DNA of 64,000 nt. Source: Flavobacteriales bacterium (GTDB lineage: Bacteria; Bacteroidota; Bacteroidia; Flavobacteriales_F; PHOS-HE28). The notes under the pieces were generated by a model, which saw nothing but the letters and a program-made list of their open reading frames with translations, ran no database searches and had not been told where the DNA came from. The stretch covers positions 992,001-1,056,000 of the forward strand of contig JAMLHB010000002.1 of NCBI GenBank assembly GCA_023957375.1, read 5' to 3'. Of the stretch, positions 58,255 to 64,000 are shown piece by piece (within the stretch, counting starts at the first letter, position 1; every line of letters starts with the position of its first letter). Both the position numbers and the translations under genes were made by a program.

Positions 58255-58419
58255 ATGCCCTCCAAGCGCCTCCTCTTCGCATTCCTTGCTGTTCTCGCAG
58301 CTTTTCAGTTATTGGCTGCTTTCATCCACCACCGGGTTGGCGTGCGGCTATTTGTGCCCTTCGCCATAGGCGCAGGGGTGGCGTTCTGGGTGACGTGGAC
58401 GAACCAACGCAAAAAATGA
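58255..58419 (+). CDS. Small two-TM membrane protein, unknown function
   Basis: 54 residues: MPSKRLLFAFLAVLAAFQLL begins a transmembrane helix (about 6-24), and a second hydrophobic segment (about 32-50; LFVPFAIGAGVAFWVTW) precedes a basic tail. It starts 19 bases after rnr, in a short gap before the convergent LytTR gene. It is below the size many gene callers trust; the coding signal is the conserved two-helix pattern plus position. Function unknown. Confidence 0.6.
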   Translation: MPSKRLLFAFLAVLAAFQLLAAFIHHRVGVRLFVPFAIGAGVAFWVTWTNQRKK

Positions 58420-58445
58420 ACCGCATTGGACCACGGGGGTCCGAA

Positions 58446-58473
58446 CCGGCGCAAGCTGTGTCCTTTGCACCGG
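58446..58473 (-). terminator. Hairpin downstream of the LytTR response regulator
   Basis: Minus-strand stem CCGGTGCAA/TTGCGCCGG with one G.U wobble (58446-58454 with 58465-58473), a 10-base loop, starting 7 bases beyond the stop. No T-run follows. Confidence 0.55.
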
Positions 58474-58480
58474 AAACTAC

Positions 58481-59236
58481 TTACACCAGATTCAGGCGCT
58501 TGGCCAAGTCATCCTTGTAGCTGCCGCCGATGGGAACGATCTTCTTGTCATTCTCCAGGATCAGGTTGGGCTGCTCAATGGCGGTGATCTTGTCAATGCG
58601 CACGATGAAGGAGCGGTGCACCCGCATGAACTCGTTCTGGGGCAGCTTGGCCTCGATGTCCTTCATGGTGCTGTGGATGGTGTATCGGGTGTTCAGTGTG
58701 TTGATCACCACGTAGTCCTTCAGCGCCTCAATGAAGTAAATGTCGCTCATCCGCAATTTCACCATGCGGCTGTTGCTCTTCACAAAAAGCAGGTCCTTGT
58801 TTCCCCCTTGGCCTTCCACCAGGTTGAACAGCATATCCCGTTCCTTCAGCACCTCGGCCTCTTTCTTGTGCTTGTACAGGGCCATTTCGATCGTGGTGTG
58901 GATATCGATCTCCTTGAACGGCTTGATGATGTACCCGTAGGGCTGGGTGACCTTGGCCTTGCTCAATGTGCTTTCGTCGGCGTAGGCGGTGAGGAAGATC
59001 ACCGGGATGTTGGCCTCGGCGCGTATGCGGGTGGCGGCCTCAATGCCGTTCATCTCCCCCTTGAGCATGATGTCCATGAGGATGATGTCGGGCTTGGCCT
59101 CCAAGGCCAGGGACACGGCAGCTTCACCGGTGGCGGCTGCGCCCACCACGTTGTAGCCCAGCTTCTTCAGGCTTTGCTGGATGTCCTTGCTGACGATGCT
59201 CTCGTCCTCCACTACCAGTACGTTGATCTGCGCCAT
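58481..59236 (-). CDS. LytTR-family response regulator
   Basis: 251 residues. The REC domain (1-~120) has the phosphoacceptor Asp in PDIILMDIMLKGEMNG (about 56), the acidic pair in VVEDESIV and the Thr/Lys switch residues in FLTAYADEST and IIKPFKEID. The C-terminal LytTR DNA-binding domain (~150-250) begins LLFVKSNSRMVKLRMSDIYF and continues FMRVHRSFIVRIDKITAIEQ. It is paired with the histidine kinase immediately upstream: if the kinase frame is restored the spacing is only 9 bases. Target genes are unknown; LytTR proteins bind pairs of ~9-bp direct repeats. Confidence 0.95.
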   Translation of the reverse strand: MAQINVLVVEDESIVSKDIQQSLKKLGYNVVGAAATGEAAVSLALEAKPDIILMDIMLKGEMNGIEAATRIRAEANIPVIFLTAYADESTLSKAKVTQPYGYIIKPFKEIDIHTTIEMALYKHKKEAEVLKERDMLFNLVEGQGGNKDLLFVKSNSRMVKLRMSDIYFIEALKDYVVINTLNTRYTIHSTMKDIEAKLPQNEFMRVHRSFIVRIDKITAIEQPNLILENDKKIVPIGGSYKDDLAKRLNLV

Positions 59237-59245
59237 GGTGCTCGC

Positions 59246-62200
59246 TCAGGTATGTTCAAAAGTAATCAAATAGGAAGTTCCGTTGTTTCCGGTGCCGTTG
59301 ATCTTGAAATGGTTCCGCCCAATTGGTTCATCAGCACCTGCACCAGCTCCATGCCCAACCGGCAATCGCGCCCCTCGGTGTACCCGGCCGGAAAGCCCGC
59401 GCCGTCGTCCGATAGGGTGATGCGAACAAGCTCGTTTTCCTTGTGCAGCGTAAGGTCAACCCGACCCTCGCGGCCATCGGGGAAGGCATGCTTGAGGGCA
59501 TTGCTCACCAGTTCATTCAGCACCAGTCCGCATGGTATGGCCCGGTCCAGGTCCAGCATCAGCGGCTCCAGTTGGGTGTGCAGCTGGATGCGCCCGCCGA
59601 GCGAGAAGCTCATCATCAGGTTGGTGCACAGGCGCTCGAGGTAGTTGGCCAGGTCCACTTGGGCGAAGTTGCGGCTCTGGTACAGGCTCTCGTGAATGAA
59701 GGCCATGCTTTGGATGCGCCCTTGGCTTTCACGCACCAGTTCCCTGCACCGTGGCTCGTCCTCTACGTGTGCACGCTGCAGGTTGAAGATGCTGCTGATG
59801 ATCTGCAGGTTGTTCTTCACGCGGTGGTGCACCTCCTTGAGCAGGACTTCCTTCTCACGAAGGTTTGCGATCAGGTTCTGTTCGTTCTTCTTTTTCTGCG
59901 TTACGTCGTGCGCCAGGCAGCTGATCTCGTGGATGGCCCCGTCGCTGTAAATGGGGCTGATGAAGAATTCAATCCAGATCTCGGAGCCGTCGGCGAGCTT
60001 CATCACGTTTTCATGGTGGCGGGGGGTCCCTTTGAAGGCGCCGTTGTACATCTTCAGAAGCTTCCGATCCAGGTCGGACGGCACCTCGCCCAGGAAAGTC
60101 TCCCTGAGATTGTCGCCGACATTGATCTGCCTGCCGAAGCTGATTTCGCCCACCTGCCTGAAATGCTCGTTGCATGCGGTGATCCGGAACTCGCGATCCA
60201 TGCTCCAGATCATCACGTCGGCACTGCTTTCGAAGATGGCCTTCAGCCTGGCTGATTGCTCCTGTGCCCGCAGCTCGGCCTCGCGTTCCGCCGTTACCTC
60301 CAAACCGATCCCGAACACCTCCTCCACTTGGCCATTGGCATCCAGCACGGGGCTAAGGTGGATCTGGTTGAACACGCGTTTACCGCTGGTATCGGTCAAT
60401 CTTGTTTCAAACTGGACTTTGTTTCCCGCAAAGGCCTCTTCGTATTTCCCTTTCCAGAAATCGTGGTACTCGGTGGGTGCAAAAAGCTCGCGCGGCTTGT
60501 TCGGGTCCAAATTGATCTGTGGTGCCTTGCCGTGCAGCCGCACGATCATGTTATGATACCCCTTGTTGAAGCTGGTGAGGGCGATGCGGCGGTCCACCGT
60601 CCAGAACATATGGTCGCTGCTTTCGAACAAGGCCTTTTCCTTGGCGGCATGCTTGAACAATTTGACCTGGGCCTCGTGTGCGGCGGTAATGTCGCGAATG
60701 ATGCTCCGCACACCCACCGGCTTGCCGTGCTCAACGCGCACGGTTGAGATGCCTTCCACCAAGATCTTCCGCCTATCCTTGGCCAAATAGTGGGCTTTCC
60801 ATCGCTGCGGTACTTTTTGGCGGTCTGTTTCCCGGTACCAGTTCCGCACCTTTTCCGCCGTCCCTTGGTCCGCCATCAGGTCAACTACCCGTAAGGACTT
60901 CAAGTCTTCCTCCGAATAGCCCAAGGCATTCATCCACGCCTTGTTCACGAAGGTGAACCTGCCATCCAGGTCCGTGCTTTGAATCAGGTCCGTGGCATTG
61001 TCCACCAGGTCGCGGTAGCGCTCTTCGCTAAGGCGCAAGGTCTCCCGGTCCTTCTTTGCCTGTGTCACATCCCTGCTCACGCCCATGCTTCCCAGGGACC
61101 TTCCCTCCTCGTCGCGCAGGCGCGACGCCGCCACGAAGCTGGTGAACTCGCGGCCATCCTTGGTGATGTTGCGCACCTCGCCCGCATAGGCGCCATAACG
61201 GTCCATCTCCCGCTGCACCCGGTCGTAATCCATCGGGTCGGCGTACAGCAGCCGCGAAGGCTTTCCGATGACCTCTTCCTGTTCATAGCCGAACTTGATG
61301 GTGGCCGCAGGATTGAATTCGGAAATGATCCCTGCGGAATCCACCGCTACGATCATGTCCAGCGAGCTATCGATCAGGCTTTTGGACAAGCGCCTGCTTT
61401 GCTCCAAGGCTTCCTGCGTACGCTGGTGCTCCTCGATCTCCTTCCGGAGCGAGGCGTTCATCTCCTCGGCCAAGGTGGCACGCAGGCGTTCCTGCATCAG
61501 GCTCCGTTCGGCCTCTACATCCTGCAGGCTGATCCGGAAAGCGGGCTTTTTCATGTAGACCCCCCCCAGTGCATGCGCCAAAAGAGGTGTTCGGCCTGTC
61601 TGGCCAAAGCCAATGGGCATGGTAGCGGATGAACCCCCTTCGACCAACCCGTCCAACAGTTGTTTGAAAGCCTCCCGTTGATCAGCCGCCACCAGGTCCA
61701 TGAGGTTGGCACCCAGCAGGGCCATGCCGCCTGCCATGGCCTCTGCGGCGGGGTTGGCATACACCACCTTGCCGTCCTGTACCATGAGGATGCCGTCCCT
61801 GAGCTGTTCAGCAAGTTGTCTGTAGTTGTCAGCCAAGATCCGCTGCTCCTGTTCAGACCGGCGCAAGGCGCTAATATCGATCACCACTCCTTCAATGACC
61901 GATGCTTTTCCGGGTGCCTCGTGCAAGATCACCTTTTCCAGCACGTGCACCTGTCGGCCGCTACGGTGCTTCAGGAGAATCTCGTAATCGTCCAGCTTCT
62001 TGTGCTCCAAGAGCTCTTCCAAATACCGTTGGCGCTCATCGGCATCAACATACAAGCGCCCAGCGGGCACGGCCATCAACTCTTCCGCACTGGCATAGCC
62101 CAGCAAGTTGGCCAAAGCCTGGTTGCAATCCAGGATGCGTCCAGTGAGCGTAGTACGGAAAAGCCCAAGCAGCTCGCTGGTGAACAAATCATCGTACCGG

Positions 62201-62298
62201 TGCCCGGCAGGTACCTGCCGGCCGGAATGCTCCGGCTCACCCGTTCCACCATGCCGCGTGCCTCCTGGCTGCGGATCGTGCACTTGGGGGTTGTTCAT
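59246..62298 (-). CDS. Multi-PAS HisKA_2 histidine kinase with apparent C-terminal frameshift
   Basis: About 1010 residues, with six PAS domains (about 35-145, 150-270, 300-410, 425-535, 545-660 and 675-785) and no transmembrane helix, so probably a cytosolic sensor. The HisKA_2 phosphoacceptor is in LLKEVHHRVKNNLQIISSIF (about 805), followed by an HATPase with LNELVSNALKHAFPDG (N box) and DDGAGFPAGY. As read, the chain ends abruptly after LMNQLGG with ISRSTAPETTELPI (stop 59266). Slipping back one base gives NHFKINGTGNNGTSYLITFE and a stop at 59246, a normal ATPase ending. The start at 62298 overlaps the MORN gene stop (ATGA). Confidence 0.9.
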
Positions 62299-63911
62299 GG
62301 CACCGATCCCGCCGGCTCGTAGGGGGGCGGCAGTTTTGCGTCGTTCAACTTCATTTCGCTGCCGTCCTTGTAACGGATAGTGAGCAGAAGTGTTCCATCC
62401 TCGTTGAAATAGTTGAAATCGCCCTGTTCCAGGCCCGCGATGTATTTTCCTTCCAACTTCAACCTTCCGTTCGGCCAATACCATTTTTGCTTTCCATCCC
62501 GCGCACCGGCCACAAAGGAGCCGGTGAAGTATTTGCGGCCGTTGTCGTACGTACTGGCCCAAGGCCCACTGCGCAGGCCATCCCTGTATGCACCCTTGTC
62601 GGTGTGGCCGTTCACATGGTAGGCCCACTCACCATCCTTCAACCCGTCGATGTATTGCCCTTGTAAGATCACTGTCCCGTCCGCTGCGTATTCCACGGAT
62701 GTGCCATCCTCCCTGCCTTTCCGGTAGTGTTCCTCCCGGTGCAGCTGGCCTGTTGGGTAAAACCATCTCCACTCGCCTTGCGGTAAGCCTTCCCGGTAAT
62801 TGCCCTTCTGTTCCACCTCCCCGCCGCGGTGGTAGAAGGTCCACAACCCTTCCTTCCTTCCTTCCACATAAGAGCCTTCCGCCCTTTTTTCCCCGGTTGC
62901 GTAGTATTCCGTCCAAGGGCCGTTCATGGCGCCGGCCTCGCTTACTGCACCAGTGGCCACTATCCGGTCGTCCCGGTAGATGGAAGCATCCACCGGCTTT
63001 CCGCTTGCATCAAAATCCCTGAAAAGCCCTTCCTTGCGGCCACCTTTGGTATAGCTGCCGATGCTGGACACTGTGCCATTGGAATGGTAGGTATTGCGCA
63101 GGGTGAGCAATACCGTTTCCTGGGCATCCGGCAGCAACTGGTCCTGGTCATACTTGGCCAATTCGAGCAGGTTCCCCTGCTTGTCATACTCCTTGAAGAT
63201 GCCCTGCCGCCTGTCATCCACGAAGCTTCCCTCCCACTTCAGGTTTCCATTGGGGTAGTAGCCTTGCCAGGGGCCTTGGCGCAAATGGCCCTCATCATAC
63301 CGGTTGATCTCGCGCCTGCGCTGAAGCACCCCTGCGCGCCAATCGGTAATGGTGATGGGCCGTCCATCTTCGCCATAAACGTAGGCCTTGCCCTCCTCTT
63401 TGCCTTGCTCGAAATTCACCACGCTCGCCACGCTTCCATCCGGATGGAACGTGCGGCTGGGCCCATTTTTCACATCCTGTTCGAAGTGTTCCTCGCTTAC
63501 CAGGATACTGTCCGGCGCATACTTGCGCTGCGCGCCGTCCTTGTGGCCATGCGCATACTGGATCGTGCTGGTCAGCTCACCATCAGGGCCGTAAAAGGAC
63601 CATGTTCCGTCCAGCTGGTGTTGAACGCGGCTTCCCTGGCTCTTGAGCATGCCATCTTCGTAGTAGGTGCGCCAAAGCCCTTCCGGTTTGCCGTCCAAGA
63701 GCGATCCTTCACTGCTAACCCTCCCATCGGGGTAAAAGTACTGTTTGAACCCGGTCTCCACCTGTGCCCAGGTACCGCTCCACGATGCACACATCAGTAT
63801 TATCAATACTTTTTTAAAAAGAGAATGATGGTATAGTATAGGCTGTTCATCTTGTTGATGAACAAGGGGGTCCTTTGCCGCCGGTTTCGACTTGTTGCAA
63901 GCGATCAACAT
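62295..63911 (-). CDS. MORN-like repeat protein (antitoxin-like YwqK repeats)
   Basis: About 538 residues from the ATG at 63911. At least 15 repeats of ~23-25 residues with the pattern 'G-x-W-x-x-Y-Y-x-x-G-x-L/K-x-x-G-x-Y' (for example GKPEGLWRTYYEDGMLKSQG, GEWAYHVNGHTDKG) are visible. This is the toxin-antitoxin YwqK-type MORN variant. A hydrophobic segment (VLIILMCASWSGTWAQ, roughly residues 35-50) looks like a signal peptide, so the true start may be nearer to it; no ATG lies there, hence low start confidence. It is cotranscribed with the kinase (ATGA overlap) and may be its periplasmic ligand sensor (inference). Confidence 0.8.
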   Translation of the reverse strand: MLIACNKSKPAAKDPLVHQQDEQPILYHHSLFKKVLIILMCASWSGTWAQVETGFKQYFYPDGRVSSEGSLLDGKPEGLWRTYYEDGMLKSQGSRVQHQLDGTWSFYGPDGELTSTIQYAHGHKDGAQRKYAPDSILVSEEHFEQDVKNGPSRTFHPDGSVASVVNFEQGKEEGKAYVYGEDGRPITITDWRAGVLQRRREINRYDEGHLRQGPWQGYYPNGNLKWEGSFVDDRRQGIFKEYDKQGNLLELAKYDQDQLLPDAQETVLLTLRNTYHSNGTVSSIGSYTKGGRKEGLFRDFDASGKPVDASIYRDDRIVATGAVSEAGAMNGPWTEYYATGEKRAEGSYVEGRKEGLWTFYHRGGEVEQKGNYREGLPQGEWRWFYPTGQLHREEHYRKGREDGTSVEYAADGTVILQGQYIDGLKDGEWAYHVNGHTDKGAYRDGLRSGPWASTYDNGRKYFTGSFVAGARDGKQKWYWPNGRLKLEGKYIAGLEQGDFNYFNEDGTLLLTIRYKDGSEMKLNDAKLPPPYEPAGSVP

Positions 63912-63981
63912 GATATGCACAGCGCCGTGCAGGGGTGGATTGCTGCGGCCGTGTGAAGATAGCGCACAAAGCACCATGCCG

Positions 63982-63997
63982 ATGAACGATCGTGCAC
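63982..63997. promoter_or_regulatory. AACGATCG-containing element upstream of the MORN-kinase operon
   Basis: Sequence ATGAACGATCGTGCAC, sharing the AACGATCGT core with the palindromes at 35218, 36791 and 55842 (12 of 16 positions match the first). It lies about 70 bases upstream of the chosen MORN start, at the window edge. Confidence 0.4.
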
Positions 63998-64000
63998 AAC

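Noticed and set aside
58428-58442. GGACC/GGTCC mini hairpin after the small membrane protein gene as a terminator
   Set aside because: The stem is only 5 bp and lacks a T-run; the larger hairpin at 58446-58473 is better supported.
59300-59330. Programmed -1 ribosomal frameshifting in the kinase gene
   Set aside because: No slippery heptamer or downstream stem is seen around GGCGGAACCATT; a sequencing or assembly deletion is simpler.

Overview
The window looks like a chromosomal segment of a GC-rich member of the Bacteroidota, probably the Flavobacteriales/Cryomorphales side of the phylum (lineage is inference). The evidence is seen directly. Six secreted proteins carry type IX secretion (T9SS) C-terminal sorting domains, one of them a PorZ-like T9SS component. 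Genes are preceded by the Bacteroidota -7 box TAnnTTTG, here often TAnnTTCG. Shine-Dalgarno sequences are mostly absent. DUF4292, YfiR/DUF4154, SpoIIE phosphatase and an AsnRS typical of the phylum are present. By eye the DNA is about 60-65% GC. No prophage, integron, transposase or CRISPR array was seen. Coding density is high and no gene-free stretch exceeds about 280 bases; the longest are 44422-44697 and 11629-11882, and both carry structure described below.

Layout. 1-2.2 kb: end of a DODA/YgiD dioxygenase, a DsbA-like lipoprotein and an RclC/YkgB-family membrane protein. 2.2-10.7 kb: asnS, a lipoprotein, two T9SS proteins (one a subtilase), a GIY-YIG-like protein, a beta-barrel-like protein and an aldo/keto reductase. 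10.7-11.6 kb: a DUF6922/AbiEii toxin-antitoxin-like pair. 11.9-27.4 kb: amidophosphoribosyltransferase, GH3-like enzyme, M23 peptidase, M1 aminopeptidase, a large T9SS type B adhesin-like protein coupled to ribE, an APC permease, two GNAT-like genes and a DUF748 protein. 27.5-34.9 kb: gltX-folB, tRNA-Cys, porZ, recO and an S9 peptidase. 34.9-43.9 kb, minus strand: a cell-envelope block of lytic transglycosylase, gatA, tatA, EnvC-like activator, DUF4292 lipoprotein, TPR lipoprotein, nucleotidyltransferase and dut.

44.0-48.4 kb: two ssb paralogues in the same orientation flank an ECF sigma factor, a protein whose architecture suggests an anti-sigma factor spanning both membranes, and a PKD/T9SS protein. 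Both ssb genes keep the same upstream architecture: four tetranucleotides phased at exactly 10 bp. 48.6-53.4 kb: a tandem universal stress protein, a YfiR-TPR-HAMP/SpoIIE phosphatase operon and ferritin. 53.5-58.4 kb: pth, rplY, prs and the divergent rnr. 58.5-64 kb: an operon of a MORN-like repeat protein, a six-PAS HisKA_2 histidine kinase and a LytTR response regulator. The kinase has an apparent one-base frameshift close to its C-terminus.

How the genes work together: the window mixes housekeeping (tRNA charging, folate, riboflavin, PRPP and purine synthesis, DNA repair, RNA decay) with envelope biogenesis, T9SS cargo and several signalling modules. The most promising items are the phased-repeat control regions of the two ssb genes, the candidate dual-membrane anti-sigma operon, the YfiR-phosphatase operon, a recurring intergenic palindrome built on AACGATCG, and -7 boxes lying so close to start codons that leaderless transcripts are likely.
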